From: an uncultured Flavobacteriales bacterium
GTDB lineage: Bacteria; Bacteroidota; Bacteroidia; Flavobacteriales; UBA7312
DNA length: 63,314 nt
Direction of reading: 5' to 3'
Assembly: GCA_913048435.1 (NCBI GenBank)
Contig: CAJWWC010000006.1
Location: forward strand, 1-63,314
Position numbers and translations under genes: made by a program
The notes under the pieces: model-generated
What the model saw: the letters and a program-made list of their open reading frames with translations, nothing else
Database searches by the model: none
Told to the model about the DNA's origin: nothing
In this document: positions 8,124-17,705 of the stretch, in pieces
Position numbering within the stretch: position 1 is the first letter of the stretch
How the letters are laid out: the number at the start of each line of letters is the position of its first letter

Positions 8124-9587
8124 TTATCTACTATAATTGGGTGCTTCTTTTATTATACTCACATCATGAGGATGGCTTTCAGTCATACCAGCAGACGTTA
8201 TTCTGATAAATTTTGCTTCTGAGAGCTCTTTTAAATTACTAGCACCACAATATCCCATTCCTGCTCTCAACCCACCTATCATTTGATGAATTACTTCATC
8301 TAAGTTTCCTTTAAATGCAACTCTTCCCACAATACCCTCAGGAACTAATTTTTTAATATTATCTTGGTTAGCTTGAAAGTAGCGGTCTTTTGATCCTGCT
8401 TTCATTGCCTCTACTGAACCCATTCCTCTGTAAGTCTTAAACTTTCTACCTTCAAAAATAATTGTTTCTCCAGGAGCCTCCTCAACACCTGCAAAGATTG
8501 AACCTAACATTACAGAACTAGCTCCAGCCACGATTGCTTTAACTATGTCTCCTGAGTATCGAACACCACCATCTGCAATAATTGGAATACCTTTCTCTTT
8601 AAGTGCTTTAGAAACATTCATTATTGCTGAAAGTTGTGGTAAGCCAACACCAGCTACAATACGAGTAGTGCATATAGAACCAGGACCTATACCAACCTTT
8701 ACAGCATCTACACCAGCATCGGCTAATGCTAGGGCAGCATTTTCAGTAGCAATATTACCGGCTATGATATCAATTTCGAATTCAGATTTTAATTTTTTAA
8801 TTGTTTGTAATACTCCTTTGCTGTGACCATGAGCAGTATCAATGATAATTGCATCAACACCTGCATCAACTAATGATTGAACACGTTCGATAACATCGTC
8901 AGTAACTCCAACAGCTGCTGCAACTCTCAAACGACCATATTGGTCTTTTGAAGAATTGGGACGTGTTTTATTTTTCATTATGTCTTTATAGGTGATTAAT
9001 CCTACTAACTTGCCATTTTCATCAACTACAGGTAACTTTTCAATTTTGTTAGTTTGTAAAATATCTTCAGCATTTTCGAGATCAGTGAGTTGGGTAGTAA
9101 TTAAGTTTTCCTGAGTAGTCATTATTTGAAAAATAGGTCTTGAATAGTTCTTTTCAAAACGTAAATCTCTATTGGTAACTATTCCCAATAAATCACTATC
9201 TGAAGATACAACTGGAATTCCTCCAATTTTATTTTCTTTCATGATATCAAGCGCATCACTAACAGTTGAATCTCTAGGAAGAGTTATAGGATCAAGAATC
9301 ATTCCGCTTTCCGAACGCTTTACTTTGCGAACTTCTGATGACTGTTCAGTAATAGACATATTTTTGTGTAAAACTCCAATTCCCCCATCTTGAGCTATTG
9401 ATATTGCCATTTTTGCTTCGGTAACAGTATCCATTGCTGCTGAAACAATTGGTATATTCAAATTTATATTTCTAGAAAATTGAGTATTGACATTAACTTG
9501 ATGAGGTAAAATGTCAGAATAATCTGGAACAAGTAAAACATCATCATATGTTAATCCTTCACCAATTATTTTATTACTGAGATCCAT
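8124..9587 (-). CDS. guaB: Inosine-5'-monophosphate dehydrogenase
   Basis: The enzyme oxidises IMP to XMP with NAD+, the committed step of GTP synthesis. Its 487 residues are standard length. The catalytic loop G-P-G-S-I-C-T-T-R has the active cysteine near 306. Two CBS domains (about 95-150 and 155-207) are inserted in the TIM barrel; the family uses them for nucleotide regulation. The flap and C-terminal motifs Y-R-G-M-G-S and E-G-I-V-G-R are intact. A -7 promoter box 18 nt upstream suggests that transcription of the downstream chaperone genes can start here. Confidence 0.98.
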   Translation of the reverse strand: MDLSNKIIGEGLTYDDVLLVPDYSDILPHQVNVNTQFSRNINLNIPIVSAAMDTVTEAKMAISIAQDGGIGVLHKNMSITEQSSEVRKVKRSESGMILDPITLPRDSTVSDALDIMKENKIGGIPVVSSDSDLLGIVTNRDLRFEKNYSRPIFQIMTTQENLITTQLTDLENAEDILQTNKIEKLPVVDENGKLVGLITYKDIMKNKTRPNSSKDQYGRLRVAAAVGVTDDVIERVQSLVDAGVDAIIIDTAHGHSKGVLQTIKKLKSEFEIDIIAGNIATENAALALADAGVDAVKVGIGPGSICTTRIVAGVGLPQLSAIMNVSKALKEKGIPIIADGGVRYSGDIVKAIVAGASSVMLGSIFAGVEEAPGETIIFEGRKFKTYRGMGSVEAMKAGSKDRYFQANQDNIKKLVPEGIVGRVAFKGNLDEVIHQMIGGLRAGMGYCGASNLKELSEAKFIRITSAGMTESHPHDVSIIKEAPNYSR

Positions 9588-9605
9588 TCTTTAAAATAAG
9601 TTGGA

Positions 9606-9613
9606 CAAATTTA
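9606..9613 (-). promoter_or_regulatory. guaB: -7 box (TAAATTTG) for guaB
   Basis: This exact TAnnTTTG match on the minus strand lies 18 nt from the guaB ATG, inside the 62-bp gap after the T9SS cargo gene. No clear -33 element is present. Confidence 0.5.
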
Positions 9614-9649
9614 GTAAAATCTTGACTATAATTAAGAAAATAAATCAGA

Positions 9650-11143
9650 TTATCTTAAGAGTGTAATGCTTCCTGTATCTGTCAATTGTTCACCTTGTGC
9701 ATAATCAATGTTAATCTTGTAAATATAAATACCACAAGGAGCCAGATTATTGTTTAAAGTTCCATCCCAACCCTCGTCAATAGAACTAGTTTCAAAAATA
9801 GCCCTTCCGTATTTATCAAAAATCTTCAAATTAAAATTTTGAATAGATTTTTTATCATTTATTATTACTTGCCATTTATTATTCTTTACATCTTGATTTG
9901 AAGGTGTAAATGCATTTGGTATATACAGCGATGGTGATTTAGAAACACACACCATATTAGAATAAACTGTATCTTTTCTATCTAATACATTAAATAAATT
10001 TTCCGTAGAAACAAGAAATAAACAAATCTTACCCACATCAGACGAAATTGATACATCATAATCTGTTAAAGGATAAACATCTTTGAGAAAGCTTCGTTCA
10101 CCATTAACTTCTTTCCACAATTCAAGATGAGAATTAGATAAAAAGTTGTCATATTCAGATGTTTCAACATATATAAACTCATTAGAAGCCGACAATAAAC
10201 TTAATTTTAAATTATGAGCATAAGAAACATCATTGGAAGAAATATATTTAGGTAAGTCATACTCCTTACCGCAAATATCTACTGGTTTAGCTTGATAATA
10301 ATAGAAATTTCTTTCAGGTAAAACTAAAGGGTCAATATATAAATATTCGTTATTAGTAGCAGAAGCCTGTCCTGAATAAAACTGAAAGCCATTTTCTAAA
10401 TTTGATTTATAGACATTAATATAGTCTATATCACGTGAGTCTGACAATACACTAACCTCAATACTATTTTCTCCAATTACACTAACCTTATTAATATAGC
10501 AATATTGAGGTTTATCAATATCGGTTGTAAATATTTCTAAAAAATTAGATTTAGACAAATTACCAACAGGACTCATTGTTTCCAACCATAGAGTATATTT
10601 GCTTGAGTATTCAATAGGAAAAACTAAAGATGTATTGTCAGAGCTTATAGCTATTGTTTGCTCAAGAAAAACCGTTCCAGACTGTATATCTTCTCTGATG
10701 GCTTTAAGTTGATAACCGTCCATAGCAAACATATTTAGATAACTGTTCCAAAACAGCGCTAAAGATGTATCACAATTTTGATAATCGAATTTGAGAAAAA
10801 CAGTAGAATGTGGATCACTTCGCACACTACTGTTTCCCATAGCGTCAATAGCTACTATACTAAAAGTTTCTTTTTTTTGTTGAGGACTTGCGGTTGAAGT
10901 TAAATAAGTAGTATTCGCAATTCCCATAACCGTATCAAGAGGTATCCATAAGCCTGTAATATCTTCAAAATATATGACATAGCTTACTACGTTTGGGGTA
11001 GAATTAACCCAATTTATTTCAACTTGTTGAGTACTGTGGTCAACACTGAGAAAAGTTATTACAGGAGCATTTGGGTCTTGTGCATTGGACATTAAAGTAA
11101 AAATTAATGATAAGTTTAATATTAAATTTTTAATAATTCGCAT
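9650..11143 (-). CDS. Secreted protein with T9SS type B (gliding-motility C-terminal) sorting domain
   Basis: The protein has 497 residues. A signal peptide (hydrophobic run ending M-S-N-A-Q, cleavage near 21) is followed by a fibronectin type III-like region (25-115) and a mid-section of similar beta-rich segments. The C-terminus (about 405-497) has the CHU_C layout: I-P-N-A-F-T-P, then F-N-L-K-I-F-D-K-Y-G-R, then G-W-D-G-T-L-N-N, then a closing G-I-Y-I-Y-K-I strand. In characterised members this domain directs export by the type IX system and surface attachment. The substrate or ligand is unknown. It lies 24 bp downstream of the FabK-like gene. PorQ at the other end of the window shows the export machinery exists. 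Confidence 0.88.
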   Translation of the reverse strand: MRIIKNLILNLSLIFTLMSNAQDPNAPVITFLSVDHSTQQVEINWVNSTPNVVSYVIYFEDITGLWIPLDTVMGIANTTYLTSTASPQQKKETFSIVAIDAMGNSSVRSDPHSTVFLKFDYQNCDTSLALFWNSYLNMFAMDGYQLKAIREDIQSGTVFLEQTIAISSDNTSLVFPIEYSSKYTLWLETMSPVGNLSKSNFLEIFTTDIDKPQYCYINKVSVIGENSIEVSVLSDSRDIDYINVYKSNLENGFQFYSGQASATNNEYLYIDPLVLPERNFYYYQAKPVDICGKEYDLPKYISSNDVSYAHNLKLSLLSASNEFIYVETSEYDNFLSNSHLELWKEVNGERSFLKDVYPLTDYDVSISSDVGKICLFLVSTENLFNVLDRKDTVYSNMVCVSKSPSLYIPNAFTPSNQDVKNNKWQVIINDKKSIQNFNLKIFDKYGRAIFETSSIDEGWDGTLNNNLAPCGIYIYKINIDYAQGEQLTDTGSITLLR

Positions 11144-11167
11144 TACAGATTAAATAATGGATATGTT

Positions 11168-12115
11168 TTAAAACACCATTTTAGAAATATTATTTTTTAC
11201 TGATTGAAATTCTTGCATTATCTCTTGAACAATTTCTCCAGCAGGTTTGATGATATCTATAGTTGATGATATTTGTCCGACTTCTAACTCGCCGTATTCC
11301 AAATCACCCAAAAACATACCTTTTTTAGCTCTGCCTCTTCCTAATAACGTTTGAAGTTCTTCTTTTGTTGCTCCCTTTTCGTAGGCCGAAACAATTTGAT
11401 TGTAAAACTCATTTTTCAATAATCTGACTGGAGTAATTTCTTTCAATATAAGCTGAGTATCGCCATCTTTGGCATTGAGTATATAATTCTTAAAATTTTG
11501 ATGAGCTGATGATTCTGGCGAAGCAATAAAACGACTACCTATCTGTACGCCATCTGCTCCTAACACCATAACCGCTAACATAGATGCACCACTTCCGATT
11601 CCTCCTGCAGCGATTAATGGTAAAGAAACGGCTTTTCTTATTAAAGGAATTAAACACATGGTGGTTGTTTCCTCTCTACCGTTATGCCCACCTGCTTCAA
11701 AACCTTCAGCTACAATGGCATCAACACCAGCATCAACTGCTTTTTTAGCAAATTTGACGTTACTCACAACGTGTACTACAGTTATATTGTGAGCTTTTAA
11801 ATAAGAAGTCCACCTTGCTGGATTTCCTGCTGATGTGAAAACTATCTTAACACCCTCTTTTATAACAATAGAAATATGATCTTCTATTTGAGGATAAAGC
11901 AAAGGGAGATTTACAGCAAATGGTTTATCGGTATGTACTTTGCACTTTTGAATATGATCTTTCAACACTTCCGGATACATAGAACCTGAACCTATAATCC
12001 CTAGACCTCCAGCATTACTAACTTCCGAGGCTAACTTCCAACCACTACACCAAATCATACCCGCTTGAATAAGTGGATATTTTATGCCAAATAATTGGGT
12101 AATAGTATTGTTCAT
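11168..12115 (-). CDS. Nitronate monooxygenase / FabK-like FMN enzyme
   Basis: This is a 315-residue TIM-barrel FMN protein of the 2-nitropropane dioxygenase family. Motifs include the N-terminal Y-P-L-I-Q-A-G-M, the conserved E-G-x-E-A-G-G-H near 140-147, and the phosphate-binding A-A-G-G-I-G-S-G (about 169-176) and G-A-D-G-V-Q-I-G-S-R-F. The family includes nitronate monooxygenases, which detoxify propionate-3-nitronate, and the enoyl-ACP reductase FabK. Sequence alone does not separate these two here. It is transcribed divergently from glyA across a 55-bp gap. Confidence 0.85.
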   Translation of the reverse strand: MNNTITQLFGIKYPLIQAGMIWCSGWKLASEVSNAGGLGIIGSGSMYPEVLKDHIQKCKVHTDKPFAVNLPLLYPQIEDHISIVIKEGVKIVFTSAGNPARWTSYLKAHNITVVHVVSNVKFAKKAVDAGVDAIVAEGFEAGGHNGREETTTMCLIPLIRKAVSLPLIAAGGIGSGASMLAVMVLGADGVQIGSRFIASPESSAHQNFKNYILNAKDGDTQLILKEITPVRLLKNEFYNQIVSAYEKGATKEELQTLLGRGRAKKGMFLGDLEYGELEVGQISSTIDIIKPAGEIVQEIMQEFQSVKNNISKMVF

Positions 12116-12127
12116 TTTCTATCTTTG
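12094..12127 (+). promoter_or_regulatory. glyA: Promoter for glyA (TTG / TATCTTTG)
   Basis: The -7 box TATCTTTG at 12120-12127 matches the consensus exactly. A TTG at 12094-12096 lies 23 bp upstream, at the long end of the normal spacing. The predicted start near 12132 gives a leader of about 40 nt. Confidence 0.6.
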
Positions 12128-12170
12128 TTTTCGCAAAAGTTAATATAGCGAAATTAGATAAATTTTACCA

Positions 12171-13445
12171 ATGAAAAGAGATAACACCATTTTTAAACTT
12201 ATAGAAGAAGAAAAAAACCGTCAAACTCACGGTATTGAATTGATAGCCTCAGAAAATTTTGTTAGTGAACAAGTTATGGAAGCTATGGGTTCTGTACTGA
12301 CCAATAAATACGCTGAGGGTTTTCCAAATAAACGATATTATGGCGGTTGTGAAGTTGTAGATAAAGTAGAGCAATTGGCCATTGATAGAGCGAAAGAACT
12401 CTTTGGTGTTGAGTATGCTAATGTACAGCCTCATTCTGGCTCGCAGGCCAACGCTGCTGTATTTTTAGCAGTACTTGAACCAGGTGATAAAATTTTGGGT
12501 TTTAACCTAGCTCATGGTGGGCATCTTACACACGGATCCCCTGTAAACTTTTCTGGAAAGATTTACCAAACTAGCTTTTATTCTGTCAAAGAAAAAAACG
12601 GAATTATCGACTACGATGCGATGGAACAAACAGCTCTGGAAGAAAAGCCACAACTCATTATTTGTGGTGCATCAGCTTACTCAAGAGACATAGACTATGC
12701 TCGTTTTAGAGTTGTTGCCGATAAAGTTGGTGCTTTATTGATGGGTGATATTTCTCATCCTTCTGGCCTTATTGCTGCTGGACACTTGAATGATCCTGCA
12801 CCTCATTGCCATATCTTAACCACCACAACCCACAAAACGCTAAGAGGACCAAGGGGTGGACTCATAATGATGGGCAAAGACTTTGAAAATCCTTGGGGCT
12901 TAAAAACACTGAAAGGAAAAATTCGTAAAATGTCTGCTTTACTAGATTCTGCTGTATTTCCAGGTACACAAGGTGGGCCACTAGAACACGTCATAGGGGC
13001 AAAAGCTGTTGCTTTTGGAGAAGCCTTAGAATCTAATTTTAAAAATTACACAGCTCAAGTCATAAAGAACGCCGAAGTAATGGCTCATTGCTTTATAGAC
13101 AAAGGCTATAAAGTTATTTCTGGAGGAACAGAAAACCATTGTATGTTGTTGGATTTACGCTCAAAAGGAATTACTGGAAAAGATGCTGAAAATACATTAG
13201 TGTTAGCTGATATAACGGTAAACAAAAATATGGTTCCTTTCGATGATAAATCACCTTTTGTTACTTCTGGGATGCGTGTAGGCACACCAGCTATTACAAC
13301 TAGAGGAGTAAAAGAAGATACCATTCCTCAAATTGTTGATTTGATTGATGAAGTATTAACAAATATAGATGATGAACAAGTGATTGCAAATGTCCGTAAA
13401 AAAGTCAACGACTTGATGGTACAATTTCCTTTATTTGTACAATAA
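12171..13445 (+). CDS. glyA: Serine hydroxymethyltransferase
   Basis: This PLP enzyme interconverts serine and glycine with tetrahydrofolate and is the main source of one-carbon units. Its 424 residues match the family length. The PLP lysine is in [14 protein letters not shown] (K near 222). The N-terminal I-E-L-I-A-S-E-N and [14 protein letters not shown] motifs are intact. A methyltransferase gene follows after 9 bp and is probably cotranscribed. Confidence 0.98.
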   Translation: MKRDNTIFKLIEEEKNRQTHGIELIASENFVSEQVMEAMGSVLTNKYAEGFPNKRYYGGCEVVDKVEQLAIDRAKELFGVEYANVQPHSGSQANAAVFLAVLEPGDKILGFNLAHGGHLTHGSPVNFSGKIYQTSFYSVKEKNGIIDYDAMEQTALEEKPQLIICGASAYSRDIDYARFRVVADKVGALLMGDISHPSGLIAAGHLNDPAPHCHILTTTTHKTLRGPRGGLIMMGKDFENPWGLKTLKGKIRKMSALLDSAVFPGTQGGPLEHVIGAKAVAFGEALESNFKNYTAQVIKNAEVMAHCFIDKGYKVISGGTENHCMLLDLRSKGITGKDAENTLVLADITVNKNMVPFDDKSPFVTSGMRVGTPAITTRGVKEDTIPQIVDLIDEVLTNIDDEQVIANVRKKVNDLMVQFPLFVQ

Positions 13446-13454
13446 AAAATACAA

Positions 13455-14243
13455 ATGAATAAATTAAGCAAAAATATTGAGATCAATCGTCAATCTTGGG
13501 AGGATAGGACTGCTGTTCATTTGAAGTCTAAGTTTTATGATTTAGAAGCCTTTAAAAATAATCCTATGTCATTGAAATCTTTTGAGTTAGAGGGGCTTGG
13601 TGAAGTAAAAGGAAAATCCTTGTTACATCTACAATGCCATTTCGGACAAGATAGTTTGTCATGGGCTAGAAAAGGAGCAAAAGTAACTGCTGTAGATTTT
13701 TCAACTTCAGGTATAAAAGCAGCTAAAGCACTTTCTAAAGAATTAAATATAGAAGCTGAATTTATAGAATCTAACGTCTACACACTAGACTTAAAACAAG
13801 AATTCGACGTAGTGTTTATGTCATATGGTACACTAGGCTGGTTGCCCGACCTAAAAAAATGGGGAACAATCGTTGCTAAACACTTAAAACAAGGAGGGAC
13901 TTTTTTTATTGCTGAGTTCCACCCCGTCTTAGATATATTAGATGTAAATACTAAATTTGGCTATTTTTTTGATGAAAATACACCAACAATTATAGAAATG
14001 GGTAGCTATACTGATGGTGGTGAAGATATGACTACCGAGTATTGTTGGTGGAATCACTCACTATCAGAGATATTTGTGGCATTAGAATCTAATGGTTTGA
14101 AGTTACAATCCTTTGCAGAATTTGATTATTCTCCCTATTGTATTAAAGGAACTGTCGAACGAGAAGAAGGTCAATATGTTTTGGAAAATAGAGCCAAGCA
14201 ATCTTTACCCTATGTTTTTACACTAAAAGCAACCAAGAAATAG
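13455..14243 (+). CDS. Class I SAM-dependent methyltransferase
   Basis: The product has 262 residues. The SAM-binding motif I is L-L-H-L-Q-C-H-F-G-Q-D (about 56-66), followed by the acidic strand end A-V-D-F-S (79-83), typical of Methyltransf_11/25-type enzymes. A W-W-N-H motif near 197 is common in close relatives. The substrate cannot be told; small-molecule methylation is most likely. It follows glyA by 9 bp, which links it to one-carbon metabolism only by position. Confidence 0.85.
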   Translation: MNKLSKNIEINRQSWEDRTAVHLKSKFYDLEAFKNNPMSLKSFELEGLGEVKGKSLLHLQCHFGQDSLSWARKGAKVTAVDFSTSGIKAAKALSKELNIEAEFIESNVYTLDLKQEFDVVFMSYGTLGWLPDLKKWGTIVAKHLKQGGTFFIAEFHPVLDILDVNTKFGYFFDENTPTIIEMGSYTDGGEDMTTEYCWWNHSLSEIFVALESNGLKLQSFAEFDYSPYCIKGTVEREEGQYVLENRAKQSLPYVFTLKATKK

Positions 14244-14265
14244 AAATTTTATAACAAACCAATAA

Positions 14266-14297
14266 TAAAAAAGCCCCTATTATGTAGGGACTTTTCT
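14266..14297 (-). terminator. Terminator after tRNA-Met
   Basis: The hairpin 14273-14279 / 14285-14291 has a 5-nt loop. On the minus strand it pairs fully with one G-U and is followed by T6. On the plus strand the same position is a C-A mismatch, so it works best for the tRNA but may also end the glyA transcript. Confidence 0.8.
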
Positions 14298-14304
14298 TGT
14301 AGAG

Positions 14305-14378
14305 TAGCGAGGGAGAGATTTGAACTCTCGGCCTCCGGGTTATGAATCCGACGCTCTAACCAACTGAGCTACCTCGCC
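14305..14378 (-). tRNA. tRNA-Met, elongator type (anticodon CAT)
   Basis: The tRNA is 74 nt long. The acceptor GGCGAGG pairs with CCTCGCT, with a G-U at 1-72, and the D arm is GCTC/GAGC. The anticodon loop TTCATAA sits on a stem with an A-C at its loop end. The T arm is GAGAG/CTCTC. The discriminator is A and CCA is not encoded. The anticodon stem lacks the three G-C pairs of an initiator, so it is elongator Met; an Ile-type lysidine tRNA is less likely. Confidence 0.93.
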
Positions 14379-14391
14379 AAAGTTGGGTCGG

Positions 14392-14421
14392 CAAATATAC
14401 TATTTTTGTCAACTCCTCAAA
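14392..14421 (-). promoter_or_regulatory. Promoter of tRNA-Met (TTTG-N18-TATATTTG)
   Basis: This is one of the clearest Bacteroidota promoters in the window. The -33 TTTG is at 14418-14421 and the exact -7 box TATATTTG at 14392-14399, 18 bp apart on the minus strand. The predicted start is about 8 nt before the mature tRNA. Confidence 0.8.
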
Positions 14422-14436
14422 TCACTTTTTGAATTT

Positions 14437-15174
14437 TTAAGAGCGACCCTCTTCATCTAACAATGAAGTGCTTTTTTTTAGGGTTCTCAGAATCAAACAA
14501 ATTGCAAGAGTAACAGCTAGTATATACCAGCCTATTTTAGGGACTAGAAAGTCATTTTCTTGAAACAAATTTCTAATAAATTCAACGAATACAAAACCAA
14601 TTACTGTGGCTAATATTCCCGAATATTCTCTTCTCATTACACTTATTATTGAAAATGGAATATGGCTTTTTTTGAATTGAAATAATTTAGGTACAAATAC
14701 TGGTAAATTACTCGCCCAATCTAAATATTCATGTCCAAATTTACGTTCTAAAAAACGTTCTTCAGCAAACATGATACGTTCATAATAAATATAATATAAC
14801 AGACTTACTATAATTATAAAATACCAATTGAAAGTAAAAAATACGACACCAATCCACATAAAATAATTACCTAAATACAAAGGGTGGCGTAGCATAGAAT
14901 ATATACCAGTTCTATTAAGAACTTCAGCCATTTGTTCTTTAGTATTTCTTCCAGACGTACCTCTTGGAGTAGTTCCGATAGTATAAGCTCTAATAAAAAA
15001 GCCTATGAATGACAATACTACAGCTGATAATGTAAAATTATTTTCTTGGTACAAGTTAATGGAATCTGTGAAATAAATAAATGGTATAGCCAAAATAAAG
15101 AGGACAATTGGAAATTGTCCTCTGTATTTAAATAGAAAATTTCCTTGTTTTTCTATTTCGTTGATTAAAGCCAT
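14437..15174 (-). CDS. Membrane methyltransferase of the isoprenylcysteine/phospholipid methyltransferase (ICMT/PEMT) type
   Basis: The 245-residue protein has about six membrane segments. Its catalytic signature reads L-R-H-P-L-Y-L-G-N-Y, followed by Y-Y-E-R-I-M-F-A-E-E-R-F-L and F-G-H-E-Y-L-D-W, which is the family's SAM-binding C-terminal region. Related flavobacterial proteins have been proposed to methylate lipid A phosphate or other lipids; I cannot fix the substrate. Its ATG overlaps the stop of the FKBP gene by one base (TAATG), so translation is coupled. Confidence 0.8.
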   Translation of the reverse strand: MALINEIEKQGNFLFKYRGQFPIVLFILAIPFIYFTDSINLYQENNFTLSAVVLSFIGFFIRAYTIGTTPRGTSGRNTKEQMAEVLNRTGIYSMLRHPLYLGNYFMWIGVVFFTFNWYFIIIVSLLYYIYYERIMFAEERFLERKFGHEYLDWASNLPVFVPKLFQFKKSHIPFSIISVMRREYSGILATVIGFVFVEFIRNLFQENDFLVPKIGWYILAVTLAICLILRTLKKSTSLLDEEGRS

Positions 15175-15848
15175 TAATTTATAGACAAAAGTTCTACTTC
15201 AAAAATAAGCGTTTCATTAGGGCCTATTGAACCTCCTGCACCCCTTTCACCATATGCTAAATCGGATGGGATATACAATTTATACTTTGAACCTACATTC
15301 ATCAATTGTAAAGCTTCTACCCAACCTGGTATAACCCCGTTGACTGGAAAAGTGGCTGGCTCACCTCTTTCTACAGAACTATCAAAAACAGTACCATCTA
15401 AAAGTGTTCCGTGATAGTGTACTGTGACCTGATCGGTTTCAATAGGAATTGCTCCAGTACCATTCGTTATTACTTTGTACTGTAATCCAGATGCAGTAGT
15501 TGTTACACCTTCTTTATTACCGTTTTCATCTAAAAATGTTTGGCCAGCAGAAATAGCTTCTTGACTTTTCTTTTGAGATAACTGAACAAAATAATCTTGA
15601 ATTAGTATATTAGCATCTTCTTCATTAATTTTGACTTCATTACCTTCAAAAACATCAGAAAAAGCAGAAGCAACAGCATGAGTTTCTATACTCTCAAAAC
15701 CACTGCTTTTTAAGTTATTTGCCACACTTATTCCCAAGCTATAGCTCACCGAATCCATTTGTGTGTCTAGTTCTAGATTGTTGTAAGAAGTTTGATTACA
15801 AGCAACAAATGTTACTGCAATTCCAAGAATAAAAAGTTTGTTTTTCAT
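15174..15848 (-). CDS. FKBP-type peptidyl-prolyl isomerase, lipoprotein
   Basis: The protein has 224 residues. A lipoprotein signal ends V-T-F-V-A-C-N with the lipobox cysteine near 17. It is followed by an FkpA-type dimerisation region (25-105: S-Y-S-L-G-I-S-V-A-N) and an FKBP catalytic domain (about 115-224: V-H-Y-H-G-T-L-L-D-G-T-V-F-D-S-S, G-W-x-E-A-L-Q-L-M, A-Y-G-E-R-G). The family accelerates proline isomerisation in exported proteins. A close paralogue without the lipobox is at 43719-44381. It lies 10 bp after nrnA. Confidence 0.95.
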   Translation of the reverse strand: MKNKLFILGIAVTFVACNQTSYNNLELDTQMDSVSYSLGISVANNLKSSGFESIETHAVASAFSDVFEGNEVKINEEDANILIQDYFVQLSQKKSQEAISAGQTFLDENGNKEGVTTTASGLQYKVITNGTGAIPIETDQVTVHYHGTLLDGTVFDSSVERGEPATFPVNGVIPGWVEALQLMNVGSKYKLYIPSDLAYGERGAGGSIGPNETLIFEVELLSIN

Positions 15849-15858
15849 TGTTTAAAAT

Positions 15859-16857
15859 TTAGTTATTAATGTAGTTAGGAATTATTATTTTAAATATAGA
15901 TATGGCTTCTTCAATAGTTGATGCAGACCCTCCAGCTGCGTTTATATGCCCACCTCCGTTAAAGTGATCTCTAGCTAATTGATTGACAGAAATATCTCCT
16001 TTAGAACGAAAAGATATCTTAATTATTCCATCACGTTCAACCATAAAAGCAGCGACATAAATACCTTCTATTGATAAGGCATAATTGACGACGCCCTCAG
16101 TGTCACCTTTTTTAAAATTAAATCGTTGCAGTTCTTCTTGAGTTAAAGTTATGATCGCAATTCCTAAATCACTCATTACCTCCATCTTTTCACTCAAGCA
16201 ATAACCTAATAACTTCAGTCTATTGACTGAATTATTATCATAAATTTGATCATAAACCCAATCGTTTCTTGCACCTTTTTCCAATAAAAAACTAACTACT
16301 TGATGGGTTTTAGAATTCACCGAATTAAATCTAAAATTGCCTGTATCAGTCATAATACCAGCGTATAAACATTCAGCGATATCTTGATCTATTTCATCTG
16401 TATCTTCAAGCAGTTCTAAAAACTCAAAAATCAATTGAGCTGTAGAACAAGCTGATGTATCTGAAAAATTAAAATCAAAAGTATCAGGTTGCTGATGGTG
16501 GTCGATCAGTACTTTTAATGCTTTAGAGCTTTCTACTATAGGTGCATAGGTATCAATTCTACTCAAAGTATTGAAGTCCAAACAAAAAATTAATTCTGCC
16601 GATTCAGTAATTTTTTTAGCTTTTTCTTCTTGAGAGCAATATTCTATAACATCTTTATCACCTTTCATCCATTTTAAAAAACTTGGATAATCATTAGGTG
16701 TTATGACGTGAACGGAATGACCTTTTTTGAGAAGGTAATTATATAGTGCTAAAGAAGAACCCATGGCATCACCATCGGGTCCTTTGTGTGTAGTAATAAT
16801 TACCTTTCTTGGTTCCGATAAACAGACTTTTAACTGATTTAATTCTCTTGTATGCAT
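15859..16857 (-). CDS. nrnA: DHH-family oligoribonuclease / pAp phosphatase
   Basis: The enzyme degrades very short RNAs and dephosphorylates 3'-phosphoadenosine 5'-phosphate. The product has 332 residues from the ATG at 16857. DHH-domain motifs are T-H-K-G-P-D-G-D-A-M-G-S, C-L-D-F-N and I-D-H-H-Q. The DHHA1 substrate motif G-G-G-H-I-N-A-A-G-G is near the C-terminus. The frame is open further upstream to 16923, but that extension is hydrophobic, non-conserved in character and covers the promoter, so 16857 is preferred. Removing pAp would matter here because a PAPS-type sulfotransferase is encoded at 41221. Confidence 0.93.
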   Translation of the reverse strand: MHTRELNQLKVCLSEPRKVIITTHKGPDGDAMGSSLALYNYLLKKGHSVHVITPNDYPSFLKWMKGDKDVIEYCSQEEKAKKITESAELIFCLDFNTLSRIDTYAPIVESSKALKVLIDHHQQPDTFDFNFSDTSACSTAQLIFEFLELLEDTDEIDQDIAECLYAGIMTDTGNFRFNSVNSKTHQVVSFLLEKGARNDWVYDQIYDNNSVNRLKLLGYCLSEKMEVMSDLGIAIITLTQEELQRFNFKKGDTEGVVNYALSIEGIYVAAFMVERDGIIKISFRSKGDISVNQLARDHFNGGGHINAAGGSASTIEEAISIFKIIIPNYINN

Positions 16858-16865
16858 AAAGTTTG

Positions 16866-16900
16866 CTAAAATAAGAATAAAACTGAGTGTAATTAGCAAA
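16866..16900 (-). promoter_or_regulatory. nrnA: Promoter for nrnA (TTTG-N23-TATTTTAG)
   Basis: TTTG is at 16897-16900 and the near-consensus box TATTTTAG at 16866-16873, 23 bp apart on the minus strand. Eight bases separate the box from the ATG at 16857, which supports the short start and predicts a leader of only a few nucleotides. Confidence 0.5.
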
Positions 16901-16941
16901 TGAATTTCATAAATTCGCGCCATAAAATTTAAAATTTAAAA

Positions 16942-17361
16942 ATGGTAACTAATAGAACCTTTACAATGATTAAGCCCGAAGCTGTTGAAAATGGTCATAT
17001 CGGAGCTATATTAGAACGAATTAATGCTGCTGGCTTTACTATAGTAGCAATGAAAAAAACAGCTCTTAGTTCTGAAAAAGCAGGAGAATTTTATGAAGTT
17101 CATAAAGAACGTCCATTCTATGAAGAATTAGTAAAATACATGAGCTCTGGACCTATCGTAGCTGCCATTCTTGAAAAAGACAATGCTGTTGCCGATTTTA
17201 GAAAGCTTATTGGTGCAACAGATCCGTCTGAAGCTTCTGAAGGTACTATTCGAAGTGAATTTGCAGAAAGTAAAGCTAAGAATGCTGTTCATGGATCTGA
17301 CTCTGATGAAAATGCTGCTATTGAAGGTGATTTCTTCTTTTCATCTGAAGAAAGACACTAG
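16942..17361 (+). CDS. ndk: Nucleoside diphosphate kinase
   Basis: The enzyme balances nucleoside triphosphate pools by transferring phosphate through a histidine. Its 139 residues match the family. The N-terminal [10 protein letters not shown] is present, and the active site N-A-V-H-G-S-D has its histidine at 117. It is divergent from nrnA across an 84-bp gap. A degenerate -7 box (TAAATTCG) lies in that gap. Confidence 0.98.
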   Translation: MVTNRTFTMIKPEAVENGHIGAILERINAAGFTIVAMKKTALSSEKAGEFYEVHKERPFYEELVKYMSSGPIVAAILEKDNAVADFRKLIGATDPSEASEGTIRSEFAESKAKNAVHGSDSDENAAIEGDFFFSSEERH

Positions 17362-17364
17362 AAC

Positions 17365-17388
17365 AAACTTTTGTATGTAAAAAAGTTT
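17365..17388 (+). terminator. Weak A/T-rich hairpin between ndk and DUF721 gene
   Basis: The 8-bp stem (17365-17372 with 17381-17388) contains only one G-C pair. It may act as a weak bidirectional terminator for the convergent ndk and recF/DUF721 transcripts. Confidence 0.3.
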
Positions 17389-17411
17389 CAAAAATATTTA
17401 TTAGCACTTTT

Positions 17412-17705
17412 TTATTTTAATATGATATCGTTTATCACTTCTTTTCCAACTTTAGAATTTAAGTCTTTAACGATTTCAGACTTCTTGTAGGAAAGCTCTT
17501 GTCTTAAAGTTGAAGAATTTAAACGAATATGTAATTTTTTATTTTTTATGTATACTTGTTTGGTATGTTTAGCTAAACTAGGACCTAAAAACTTATCCCA
17601 TTCCGTCATTATTTTGACTTCATCGAGTTTACTTTCCCAACCACTTTGTTGTAAGAAATTTTGGATAACCTCTCCCAAAGATTGATGATTACTCTTCCTT
17701 TTCAA
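17412..17705 (-). CDS. DUF721 (DciA-like) protein
   Basis: This is a 97-residue small basic protein with the DUF721 pattern: an N-terminal L-G-E-V-I-Q-N-F-L, then W-D-K-F-L-G-P-S-L-A-K-H-T, and a C-terminal L-R-Q-E-L-S-Y-K-K-S-E-I strand/helix. DUF721 includes DciA, the loader of the replicative helicase in bacteria lacking DnaC, although this short form is not proven to do that. It overlaps recF by 17 bp, so it is cotranscribed with a replication-repair gene. Confidence 0.85.
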   Translation of the reverse strand: MKRKSNHQSLGEVIQNFLQQSGWESKLDEVKIMTEWDKFLGPSLAKHTKQVYIKNKKLHIRLNSSTLRQELSYKKSEIVKDLNSKVGKEVINDIILK